Shown piece by piece: positions 6,885 through 14,107 of a stretch of DNA of 31,551 nucleotides (position 1 is its first letter; each line of letters starts with the position of its first letter). The stretch lies in contig JBBSEZ010000053.1 in assembly GCA_038239195.1 (NCBI GenBank), forward strand, positions 1 to 31,551, written 5' to 3'. The DNA is from JBBSEZ01 sp038239195 (GTDB lineage: Bacteria > Planctomycetota > Planctomycetia > Gemmatales > Gemmataceae). Under the pieces are notes generated by a model. That model saw only the letters and a program-made list of their open reading frames with translations, searched no databases and was not told the origin of the DNA. A program made the translations under genes and the position numbers.

Positions 6885-7520
6885 TCATTGCCGGGGCCCT
6901 GCCCGGCGACGACGGCGCGCCCCGAACAGCAAGCCCAGGCCCCCGATGCTCAGCAGCGCCAGGCTGCCCGGTTCGGGCGTGACCGACGTGGTGAACACCG
7001 TCCCACCGGTGCCGGGCGGCCAGGTGACCGGGTCGTTGGGGGTGGTGGTGACGCTCACGTCGTCCAGGCGCAGGTAGCCCGGATCGTCGCGGAAACTGAA
7101 GCTCAACAGCGTGGTCGCCCCGCTGGCGACGGTGTCGAACGAGTAGAGCCGGTACGCCTGGGCGGTGATGTTGCCCATGTGCAGACTGAGGTTGCCCCCC
7201 AGCGAGACGTTGAGCTCGTTGGGCAATCCGCCGTCGCTGGCGAGCCAGAAGTTCAAATACAGGTGGGTGCCGGGCGTGGTGGTCAACGTCTGCGAGAGGG
7301 TGCCGAGCGATCCGACCGGGCCCAGCGCGGCGGCAAAGTTCCCGCTATGCGCCAGGCTTGCCCCGTTCTGGACGGCGGTGGCGCCGGTGTTGCCGCCCTG
7401 CGCCCAGCCGGTGAAGTCCCCCGTCTCGAACCCGCCGTTGACAAGAAGTTGATCGGCCCGGGCCCCGGAAGGGGCGAGGGCGATCGCCAGCAGGGCGATG
7501 CTGACACGAACTACTTTCAT
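6885..7520 (-). CDS. PEP-CTERM sorted exported protein
   Basis: Exported protein of 211 aa. Seen: an N-terminal signal peptide (MKVVRVSIALLAIALAPSGARA), a body that begins NGGFETGDFTGW, typical of carbohydrate-binding or DUF642-like beta-sandwich domains (about 25-175), and a C-terminal sorting signal with the Pro-Glu-Pro at about 182-184, a hydrophobic segment and an Arg cluster. PEP-CTERM proteins are processed by exosortase and are linked to extracellular polysaccharide; the exosortase is not in this window. The start at 7520 has an AAGG ribosome site; the open frame upstream to 7700 is a shadow lacking signal-peptide character. It lies downstream of the DUF1501 gene, separated by a hairpin, so it is probably its own transcription unit. 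The ligand is unknown. Confidence 0.88.
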   Translation of the reverse strand: MKVVRVSIALLAIALAPSGARADQLLVNGGFETGDFTGWAQGGNTGATAVQNGASLAHSGNFAAALGPVGSLGTLSQTLTTTPGTHLYLNFWLASDGGLPNELNVSLGGNLSLHMGNITAQAYRLYSFDTVASGATTLLSFSFRDDPGYLRLDDVSVTTTPNDPVTWPPGTGGTVFTTSVTPEPGSLALLSIGGLGLLFGARRRRRAGPRQ

Positions 7521-7662
7521 CCTTGAGGCCTCATGCGGAATGTGGGCGTTGGCCCCGCTCGGTCCCCCCAGCGGCGCCTGCTCTCGACGGAAGGTCTGTC
7601 CTGCCCACGTGACCACGGCACGGTAAATCGTTCGGCTTTCCGGGTCAACGCCAGTCTGGCGA

Positions 7663-7685
7663 GCCGCCGGCTTTGCGCCGGCGGC
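7663..7685 (-). terminator. hairpin after the DUF1501 gene
   Basis: The arms gccgccggc (7663-7671) and gccggcggc (7677-7685) are perfectly complementary over 9 bp with a 5-nt loop. The hairpin starts 19 bp past the DUF1501 stop on the minus strand. No T-run follows. Confidence 0.55.
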
Positions 7686-7703
7686 CCCCTTCTCGGGCAC
7701 CTC

Positions 7704-9068
7704 TCAGGAGCGCACGATCTTCTTCACCACTTCCCCGCTCACGTCGGTCAGGCGGAAGTCGCGCCCGGCGTGGCGGTAGGTGAGTTTCTCGTGGTCGAGG
7801 CCCATCAGGTGCAGGATCGTCGCGTGCAGGTCGTGGACGTGGACCTTGTCCGTCACGGCGCGGAAGCCGAAGTCGTCGGTGGCGCCGTAGGTCATGCCGC
7901 CCTTGACGCCGCCGCCGGCCAGCCACGCGGTGAAGCCCCAGTGGTTGTGGTCGCGCCCATTCCCGCTCTCGGAGGTAGACGTTCGCCCGAACTCCCCGCC
8001 CCAGAGCACGAGCGTGTCGTCGAGCAGGCCTCGCGCCTTCAGATCGGTCAGCAGCGCCGCGATCGGCCGATCGACGTCGGCGCACAGCCGGCGCGTCGTC
8101 TCGTTGTGGTTGTTGTGGGTGTCCCACGGCTGGCCGTCGCCGTAGTAGACCTGCGTCACGCGCACCCCGCGCTCGGCGAGGCGCCGGGCCAGCAGGCAGG
8201 CGTTGGCGAAGTGTCCCCGGCCGTAGGCGTCGCGCACCCGGCCTGGCTCGCGGTTCACGTCGAAGGCGTCGGTGGCGGCAAACTGCATCCGGTAGGCCGT
8301 CTCCATCGCCCGGATGCGCGCCTCCAGAGCGTTATCGGGCCCGGACAGGGCGCGATGCTCCTCGTTGAGCCGGCGCAGCAGGTCGAGCTGCCGGCGCTGC
8401 TCCTCGGGGCGGAGAGAGGCGTTGCGGAGGTAGGGGACCATCTTCTCCGGCCGCAGGTCGGAGTGGTTGACGTACGTCCCCTGGTGCTCGCCCGGCAAAA
8501 AGGCGCTGCTCCACATCTCCGCGAAGCGCACCGGCCGACCCGGGCAGAGCACCACGTAGGCCGGCAGGTTGGCGGTCTCCGCGCCGAGCCCGTAGGAGAG
8601 CCAGGCGCCCATGCTCGGCCGGGTGGGGGTCATCGCCCCACTGTTCATCAGGAACAGGGCGGGCCCGTGGTTGGGGTTGTCGGTGTGCATGCTGCGCACG
8701 ACGCAGACGTCGTCGATGCACTGGCCGAGGCGCGGCAGCAACTCGCTCACCTCGACCCCGCTCTTGCCGCAGCGGTGAAACTTGAACGGCACCGGCATCA
8801 GCCCGCCGGTCGCGTTCTCCGTGCGCAGCTCGACCGCCTTCGGGCGCTGGCCGGCGTGACGGTTGATCGCCGGCTTGGGGTCGAGCAGGTCGGGGCCGAA
8901 CGGCCCGCCGTTCATGAAGAGCTGGATGATCCGCCTGGCGCGCGGCTTGAAATGAGGCGCCGGGCCTGCCGCGGAGGGCGAGGGCAGCACGCCGGCCAGG
9001 GCGACGGACCCGAGCCCGCCGCCGAGGGCCTGGATCATCTGCCGGCGCGAAAGAAGATGGTGCAGCAT
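7704..9068 (-). CDS. DUF1501 protein with Tat-type signal
   Basis: Protein of 454 aa of the DUF1501 family, distantly related to sulfatases/alkaline phosphatases and very abundant in planctomycetes. Seen: an N-terminal twin-arginine-like signal (LLSRRQMIQALGGGLGSVALA), then the family's FMNGGPFGPDLLDPKP, LPRLGQCIDDVCVVRSMHTD, NHGPALFLMNSG, PSMGAWLSYGLG and LVLWGGEFGRTSTSESGNGRDHNHWG blocks. The last resembles a metal-binding His/Asp block of the alkaline-phosphatase superfamily. The start at 9068 is 10 bp after the stop of the cytochrome/DUF1553 gene, and the pair is co-transcribed, as it almost always is in this phylum. Its activity is not established; a role in periplasmic breakdown of sulfated or complex glycans has been suggested for such pairs. 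A hairpin follows the stop. Confidence 0.94.
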   Translation of the reverse strand: MLHHLLSRRQMIQALGGGLGSVALAGVLPSPSAAGPAPHFKPRARRIIQLFMNGGPFGPDLLDPKPAINRHAGQRPKAVELRTENATGGLMPVPFKFHRCGKSGVEVSELLPRLGQCIDDVCVVRSMHTDNPNHGPALFLMNSGAMTPTRPSMGAWLSYGLGAETANLPAYVVLCPGRPVRFAEMWSSAFLPGEHQGTYVNHSDLRPEKMVPYLRNASLRPEEQRRQLDLLRRLNEEHRALSGPDNALEARIRAMETAYRMQFAATDAFDVNREPGRVRDAYGRGHFANACLLARRLAERGVRVTQVYYGDGQPWDTHNNHNETTRRLCADVDRPIAALLTDLKARGLLDDTLVLWGGEFGRTSTSESGNGRDHNHWGFTAWLAGGGVKGGMTYGATDDFGFRAVTDKVHVHDLHATILHLMGLDHEKLTYRHAGRDFRLTDVSGEVVKKIVRS

Positions 9069-9078
9069 GCGCGGGCCC

Positions 9079-11412
9079 TCAGTCGATGAACAAGAACTCG
9101 TTGCTGGCGAGCAAGACCTGGGCGTACTGCTCCCACAGCGACTCGCTCGGCTCGCGCCCCGGCGCGCCCTCCGTCAGGAAGGCGACGGCCAGGCGCATCT
9201 GCCCCGCCGTGGGGTGGCGCTGGAAAAGCAGTTGATAGGCGCGGCGCACGCGGGCCTCGGTGCCGGCCGGCGCCTCTCTCTTGACGCGCCGGGCGAGGGC
9301 GGCCGACTGCTGTTTCACGAACGCGCTGTTCAGCACGAACAGTTGCTGGAGCGGCGTGATCGTCGGCGTGCGCCGGGGACTGTGCGTTGTGGGATCGGGG
9401 AAGTCGTGCAGGCGCAGGAGGTCGTGCAGTTCGCGCCGCTTCACGGTGCCGTAGAGAGTGCGCCGCAGGTTGCCGGCGCCCCCAAGGTCGCCCGGCGGCC
9501 CGCCCTGTTCGAGGCGGAGCGTGCCGGCGACGGCGAGCGCGGCGTCGCGCCACGCCTCGATCTCGAGCCGGCGGCGATTCATGCGCCCCAGCCAGCGGTT
9601 GTCCTCGCCGAGGGAACGATTCCCCGGGGCGCTGCTCTGCCGGTAGGCGGCCGAGAGCACGATCTCGCGGTGCAGCCACTTGAGCGACCAGCCGCGCTCG
9701 ACGAAGCGCGCGGCGAGGTCGTCGAGGAGCTCGGGGTGTGTCGGGCGGTCGCCCTGGGCCCCGAAGTCGCTGGGCGTGCCGACCAGGCCGGCCCCGAAGT
9801 GATTTGTCCAGACTCGGTTGACGATGACGCGAGCCGCCAGCGGCCCGCCTTCGCGGAAGATCGCGCCGGCCAGTTCGCCGCGCCCGCTGCCCTGGCGGAA
9901 TGGCGTGGGCGCGTCCCCCGCGAGGACGGGGAGGAACCGGCGCGGCACCACGCGGCCGGGGCTGCCGGCGTTGCCGCGCACGTGGATCGGCACGTCTTGC
10001 GCGGCCCCGACGCGATACTCAAGGCGGGTGCGATGAGGCCCGTCCGGCAACACGAGCAGGCTGGCATCTTCCACCGCGGGGGCCAGCGGCGCGGAGTAGC
10101 CCGGCGTCTTCTGGAACCGCTCGATCTGGGCCCGCAGTTCGCCCATTTGCTTCTGAGCGACGGCAGCGACGGGCTTGACCGCCTGGAGCTTGCGCACGGC
10201 AGTCTGAAGCTCCGCCACGCGCTCGCGCGCCTTTTGCGCGGGCGCCGCGAGGACGTCGGCCACGAGGGGCCGGTCGGCCTGGCGCGTGCTGGCGAAGACG
10301 CCGGCGAGGGCGTAGTAGTCGGCCTGCGCGATGGGGTCGAACTTGTGATCGTGGCAGCGAGCGCACGAGACCGTCAGACCGAGGAAGGTGCTGGTGACGG
10401 TATGGATGCGCTCTTCCCACTCCTCGGCGACGACGTTCTTGATGACGTCCTTGTCCAGTTTGAGCTCCTTCCAGTAAGTGGGGCTTAGCCCGAGCAGGCC
10501 GAGGGCGGCGCGGTCGGACGGGATTGGTCCGGGGAGGAGGTCGGCAGCGAGCTGGAACTGGCCAAACTGGTCGAAAGGCAGGTCGCGGTTGAGGGCCTGC
10601 ACCACCCAATCGCGATAGAGATAGGGGGCGGACTTGCGCCCGGCCCACGGCTCCGCCACGTCGCAGTAGCGGGCGAGGTCGAGCCAGAAGCGACCCCAGC
10701 GCTCGCCGTGGGCGGGCGAGGCGAGCAAGCGGTCGATCAGGCGCTCGTAGGCGTCGGGCCGCTCGTCGCCCTCGAACGCCTCAACCTCCTCGGGCGCCGG
10801 CGGCAGGCCGATCAGGTCGAAGCTGGCGCGGCGAATGAGGACGCGGCGCGAGGCGAGCGGCGAGGGGGCGAGGTCGCGCTTCTCCAGTTCGGCGAGGAGG
10901 AAGAGGTCGATCGGCTTGCGCGCCCAACTCTGGAGGCGCGTGCCCGGGGGGACGTGCGAGCGCAGGGGCTGGAACGACCAGAACTTACGCCCCTGAGCGA
11001 AGTTGATCGGCCCGCGGGCCAGCGCCCCCTTCTCGGGGCCGGGGAACGGGGCGCCGCGGCGCGCCCATTCTTCGAGGATGGCGATCTCGGAAGCAGGCAA
11101 TTTTCCGGCGGGGGGCATCTGGAGGCGGGGGCTGTCGTAGCGGACGGCCTCGACGAGGAGCCCCTTGCCCGGCTGGCCCGGCACGACGGCGGGGCCCGTT
11201 TCGCCCCCCCGGAGCAGGCCGGCGCGGCTGTCGAGCAGCAGCCCGCCGCGTTTCTTCCCGCCAACGGAGTGACAGTTCAGGCAGCGGTTGAACAGGAGGG
11301 GGCGGACCTTCTTCTCGAAGAAGGCGCGGTCCGCGGGCGCCAGTGCCGGCTCGGCCGGGGCCGCAGACGGCAACGCGAGCGCCAGGGTGAAAGACAAGAG
11401 GGCCGAGCGCAT
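9079..11412 (-). CDS. planctomycete cytochrome c - DUF1549 - DUF1553 protein
   Basis: Secreted multidomain protein of 777 aa. Seen in order: signal peptide (MRSALLSFTLALALPSAAPA), a planctomycete cytochrome c domain (PSCyt1) with the haem motif Cys44-Leu-Asn-Cys47-His48, the DUF1549 (PSCyt2) domain beginning RVLIRRASFDLIGLPP and containing a second CxxCH, Cys350-Ala-Arg-Cys353-His354 followed by DHKFDPI, and the DUF1553 (PSD1) domain (LAARVIVNRVWTNHFG, LQQLFVLNSAFV). It forms an operon with the DUF1501 gene, 10 bp apart. The start at 11412 gives a good signal peptide; the open frame further upstream is a GC-rich extension. The middle between DUF1549 and DUF1553 is short for this family (many are 900-1100 aa). 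The role is unproven; electron transfer coupled to periplasmic polymer breakdown is a common proposal. Confidence 0.94.
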   Translation of the reverse strand: MRSALLSFTLALALPSAAPAEPALAPADRAFFEKKVRPLLFNRCLNCHSVGGKKRGGLLLDSRAGLLRGGETGPAVVPGQPGKGLLVEAVRYDSPRLQMPPAGKLPASEIAILEEWARRGAPFPGPEKGALARGPINFAQGRKFWSFQPLRSHVPPGTRLQSWARKPIDLFLLAELEKRDLAPSPLASRRVLIRRASFDLIGLPPAPEEVEAFEGDERPDAYERLIDRLLASPAHGERWGRFWLDLARYCDVAEPWAGRKSAPYLYRDWVVQALNRDLPFDQFGQFQLAADLLPGPIPSDRAALGLLGLSPTYWKELKLDKDVIKNVVAEEWEERIHTVTSTFLGLTVSCARCHDHKFDPIAQADYYALAGVFASTRQADRPLVADVLAAPAQKARERVAELQTAVRKLQAVKPVAAVAQKQMGELRAQIERFQKTPGYSAPLAPAVEDASLLVLPDGPHRTRLEYRVGAAQDVPIHVRGNAGSPGRVVPRRFLPVLAGDAPTPFRQGSGRGELAGAIFREGGPLAARVIVNRVWTNHFGAGLVGTPSDFGAQGDRPTHPELLDDLAARFVERGWSLKWLHREIVLSAAYRQSSAPGNRSLGEDNRWLGRMNRRRLEIEAWRDAALAVAGTLRLEQGGPPGDLGGAGNLRRTLYGTVKRRELHDLLRLHDFPDPTTHSPRRTPTITPLQQLFVLNSAFVKQQSAALARRVKREAPAGTEARVRRAYQLLFQRHPTAGQMRLAVAFLTEGAPGREPSESLWEQYAQVLLASNEFLFID

Positions 11413-11687
11413 CCCGCGGGCCTCCGAGCAGGTGGGGGCGGCAAAGCAGATGCACTCATCTTCCGGGAAGGGACGGCCGAGAGCAAGGGTTTCCTGAAAC
11501 ACCGCGTGAACCTGGGGAAGGTTTGAGGGTAGCACCACTGGCGCGGCCTGACGGTGGTGGTGGGCGCCACCGGGCTCGGGTGTTGCTCTCACTTGGGCCG
11601 CCCGACGGCGTCGATAGAGACAATGCCTGCGACACATAATGGATGGTGACCGCAGGCGCCGTTCCCGGCTTCGCTGAGCCCAGGTTG

Positions 11688-11809
11688 TTAACACTACAGC
11701 GCTAGTACAGTAGTTTGTTCAGGTATTTTTGGCGATTGGTGGGCGCTGCTTGGGGGTCGGGGACGGCAGAACTACTGTACAAACCACTATACTAGCGCTG
11801 TAGTGTTAA
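11688..11809. mobile_element. 122-bp MITE-like element with 31-bp inverted repeats
   Basis: The left end ttaacactacagcgctagta (11688-11707) is the exact reverse complement of the right end (11790-11809). The inverted repeat continues to 31 bp with two mismatches. Inside, gtacagtagtt and aactactgtac can pair in another register. The outermost ttaa on both sides could be a duplicated target. There is no ORF inside, so it would be non-autonomous. It is AT-richer than its surroundings. Its right end reaches the Shine-Dalgarno aaggag of the gene at 11821. The 275 bp to its left (11413-11687), back to the cytochrome gene start, hold no gene that I can support. Confidence 0.8.
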
Positions 11810-11820
11810 GGAGAAAGTGC

Positions 11821-12879
11821 ATGCGGCTCCGAATCGCGTTGATTGCGCTCGCCTCGCTGGTTGGCCTCTCGGCCGGCCAAAGTTACGCCCAGGCCCCCGG
11901 CGCCTGCGGCGCCCCGGGTTGCGGGGAGGGGTGTGGCCAGCAGGGCCAGATTTACCTGATCGTGTCGCCCCAGAACAAGTCGTGCGGGCACTCGACGGGG
12001 GGGCTCTTCGGTTGTTTCCGGTCGCGTAAGTGCGACGATACGTGCGGGACGTGCGCGCAGCCGGAGTGCGGCCAACCGCAGTGCGCCCCGACCCCATGCT
12101 GCACCGCGCCGAAGCCTCGTTGTATCCAGGCCCGCGTCGCCTCCTGTGCGCCCTCCTGTGCATCGGCTTGTGCGCCCTCCTGTGCGCCCGCTTGTGCGCC
12201 GCAGTGCGGTCAGACGCCCCGCTGCTTGAAGGTGCGTGCCCACATCGTTTCGTGTGTCCCGGCCGGCTCGGCTTGCGGCGGCTCGGCTTGCGGCGGCTCG
12301 GCTTGCGGCGGCTCGGCCTGCGGCGGCTCGGCCTGCGGCGGCTCGCCTTGTGGTGCGACCCCTTGCGGCGGCTCGCCTTGTGGTTCTACCCCTTGCGGTG
12401 GGACCTATAGCGCCCCGGCGGGCGCTCCGGGCGGGCGGCTCGTCCCCATGCCCGCCCCGGCCTCCTACCTGCCCGGCACGGCCTCCGCTGCCTCCGCGGG
12501 GAATGAGCCGCCGGCCATCGGCACCAACCCGTACCTGACCCTGGTGCAGCAGATCCAGGCCTCGCAGGAGAAAGACGGCAAGGCCCTCCGCGACATGATC
12601 GAGAACCGCCAGGCCACCCGCTCGGTCATCCAGGCCATCCAGAGCTCCGACGCCAACACCGTCTCCACCTTCGAGAAGGTCCTCCAGCAGCTGAAGACCA
12701 GCCCTGTCGTCAGCCCGGCCAGCGCTCCCGCCCCGGCCGCCGGCACAAGCGCCGCCCCCCAGACGAACACCAACGCCGCCACGACCGAACTGCGTGCGGC
12801 CATGCGGGAACTGAACGAGTTGTCGCTGAGCGTCCGCAACCTCTCGTCCCAGGTTGCCGCCCAGCCCACCAGCAAGTAA
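11821..12879 (+). CDS. Cys-rich repeat secreted protein
   Basis: Exported protein of 352 aa. Seen: a signal peptide (MRLRIALIALASLVGLSAGQSYA), a region to about residue 195 with roughly 30 cysteines, many as Cys-Ala-Pro or Cys-Gly-Gly, including five near-identical Ser-Ala-Cys-Gly-Gly repeats followed by Pro-Cys-Gly variants, and a cysteine-free C-terminal half with a Pro/Ala linker and helical, coiled-coil-like ends (ELRAAMRELNELSLSVRNLSSQV). The ribosome site aaggag (11808-11813) is 7 nt from the ATG and straddles the edge of the MITE-like element. I do not recognise the family. Planctomycete envelopes are known to be rich in Cys- and Pro-containing protein, so a disulfide-linked envelope component is a reasonable guess but is not shown. 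It is followed by a strong hairpin and a coiled-coil lipoprotein gene that may work with it. Confidence 0.85.
   Translation: MRLRIALIALASLVGLSAGQSYAQAPGACGAPGCGEGCGQQGQIYLIVSPQNKSCGHSTGGLFGCFRSRKCDDTCGTCAQPECGQPQCAPTPCCTAPKPRCIQARVASCAPSCASACAPSCAPACAPQCGQTPRCLKVRAHIVSCVPAGSACGGSACGGSACGGSACGGSACGGSPCGATPCGGSPCGSTPCGGTYSAPAGAPGGRLVPMPAPASYLPGTASAASAGNEPPAIGTNPYLTLVQQIQASQEKDGKALRDMIENRQATRSVIQAIQSSDANTVSTFEKVLQQLKTSPVVSPASAPAPAAGTSAAPQTNTNAATTELRAAMRELNELSLSVRNLSSQVAAQPTSK
12265..12402 (+). repeat. 15-bp tandem repeat encoding Ser-Ala-Cys-Gly-Gly
   Basis: The unit ggctcggcttgcggc is repeated about five times with c/t variation, then continues as degenerate Pro-Cys-Gly units. The period is a multiple of three, so copy number can change without loss of frame. 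Confidence 0.9.
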
Positions 12880-12916
12880 TCGTGGAGAGGCTTCTTCAGC
12901 GAGGCAGGAGCCGTTA

Positions 12917-12961
12917 GGGCCCGGTGGGCCGTTGCCGAAAGGCGACGGCCTCACCGGGCCC
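12917..12961 (+). terminator. long hairpin with GAAA loop after the Cys-rich gene
   Basis: The arms gggcccggtg (12917-12926) and cacc gggccc (12952-12961) pair, and ggccgttgcc pairs with ggcgacggcc through one G-T wobble; a GAAA tetraloop caps the stem and a single T is bulged. It lies 38 bp after the stop at 12879. No T-run follows. The rest of 12880-13150 holds no gene that I can support. Confidence 0.7.
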
Positions 12962-13150
12962 TACTCGTTGGTGCCCTCCGGCGCTCCCCCGCCCTGTTCC
13001 TCCGTCCGGCGCCAAAGTCCGCGCATCTTGCCAGGGGAATCGCCCCGCTTGCTCCGTTTGGATGGATTCAACCGTTTCTGCCGGTCGATCCTACAACCAA
13101 TCCCTGACGAGGAGGCGCGTGCCGACCGGGGGACGGGGGAGAAAAATTTC

Positions 13151-14017
13151 ATGCGTAAGACGATCGTGATCTTCCTGGGTACGTGCCTGGCCGGCTGCCA
13201 GGGCGTTCGTGTGGAGCGCCCCAGTACGGGCGCGGGCCTGGTTCACCTGTTCGCCGTCCCGCAGAAGGACGGGGAGGCCTCTGCGGAGATGGCCGTCGTC
13301 GATGCGCAGGGCAACGTGGCGCTTGCCGGACAGGCGAGCCCGGCTGCCCCGGAGGCGCCGGCGCAGACCGTCCAGTTGCTCCTCGAGGGCCCGGATGGCC
13401 CGCGTCTGGTGTCGCTCCAGGTCGCGGTCGGCGATCTCGGCCTGCTCGGCGACTATGCGGGGAAGGGGCCGATGCGTGCTGCTCTCCAGCCCGCGCCCGC
13501 CCAGGCCACCGCCGCGATCTCTCCGCCCGCGGTGCCCGTGGCGGACCAAACGGTGCAGTTGATGCAGCACGAGTTGACGCGCCAGATCTGCCTTCAGATC
13601 AAAGAGCTCAAGGGCAAGGTCCAGGACCTGAGCACTCGGGTCAAGCTTCGCCCCGAATCGCCGAAGGAAGGGCCGACCGCGACCGTGAAGGCGGGGGCGC
13701 AGGACCTCAAGCAACAGGTCACGGACCTCAACAAGCGGATGGACACCCTCAAGACGACCGAGAAGATGCCCATCGCGGCGCCGCGGGCCTTCCCAGCCAC
13801 GCCGATCGCGCCGTGCGCGCTGACCGTGCCAAGCACGCCCGCCCCGACCACGCCTGCCAAACTCGACGCCGCCTGTGGGAAGGAAGGCTGCCCCACCGTC
13901 TCGCAGCAGGAGGTCAATCGCCTGCTCACTCAGTGCATCTACGAGTTGAAGCGCGAGATCCAGGATCTGAATACGCGCCTGTCCCCCCCGGCTACGACGG
14001 CTCGGGCAGGAAGCTGA
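13151..14017 (+). CDS. lipoprotein with coiled-coil segments
   Basis: Predicted lipoprotein of 288 aa. Seen: a short signal sequence ending in the lipobox Leu-Ala-Gly-Cys (MRKTIVIFLGTCLAGC, Cys16), a stretch of beta character (about 25-100), a Pro/Ala-rich linker, and three helical coiled-coil-like segments (LTRQICLQIKELKGKVQDLS, QQVTDLNKRMDTLK and CIYELKREIQDLNTRL). The related wording of the helices (I/V-Q-D-L-N/S-T-R) suggests internal repeats. Start chosen at the ATG that gives the lipobox; a purine-rich ggggga lies 10-15 nt upstream. It follows the Cys-rich secreted protein, and both are envelope proteins with helical ends, so they may form one structure. I do not recognise a family. A perfect hairpin follows the stop. 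Confidence 0.83.
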   Translation: MRKTIVIFLGTCLAGCQGVRVERPSTGAGLVHLFAVPQKDGEASAEMAVVDAQGNVALAGQASPAAPEAPAQTVQLLLEGPDGPRLVSLQVAVGDLGLLGDYAGKGPMRAALQPAPAQATAAISPPAVPVADQTVQLMQHELTRQICLQIKELKGKVQDLSTRVKLRPESPKEGPTATVKAGAQDLKQQVTDLNKRMDTLKTTEKMPIAAPRAFPATPIAPCALTVPSTPAPTTPAKLDAACGKEGCPTVSQQEVNRLLTQCIYELKREIQDLNTRLSPPATTARAGS

Positions 14018-14023
14018 ACTTTC

Positions 14024-14066
14024 ACGAGGCCGCAACTCATCCTTCATGGGTTGGTTGCGGCCTCGT
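14024..14066. terminator. bidirectional hairpin between convergent genes
   Basis: acgaggccgcaac (14024-14036) and gttgcggcctcgt (14054-14066) are perfect 13-bp complements, with further pairing tcat/atgg in the loop. It lies between the lipoprotein stop and the convergent DUF255 gene stop at 14108, so it can serve both. Confidence 0.75.
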
Positions 14067-14107
14067 CGCGCTTGTCGGGCAGCCTCGAGCGGGCGGGCCC
14101 CTCGCGC

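Noticed and set aside
7533..9089. 518-codon plus-strand frame
   Set aside because: It is antisense to the DUF1501 gene, and its residues lack any recognisable pattern.
12265..12402. Short direct repeats that might suggest a CRISPR array
   Set aside because: The units are 15 bp, contiguous without spacers and codon-aligned within a secreted protein gene.
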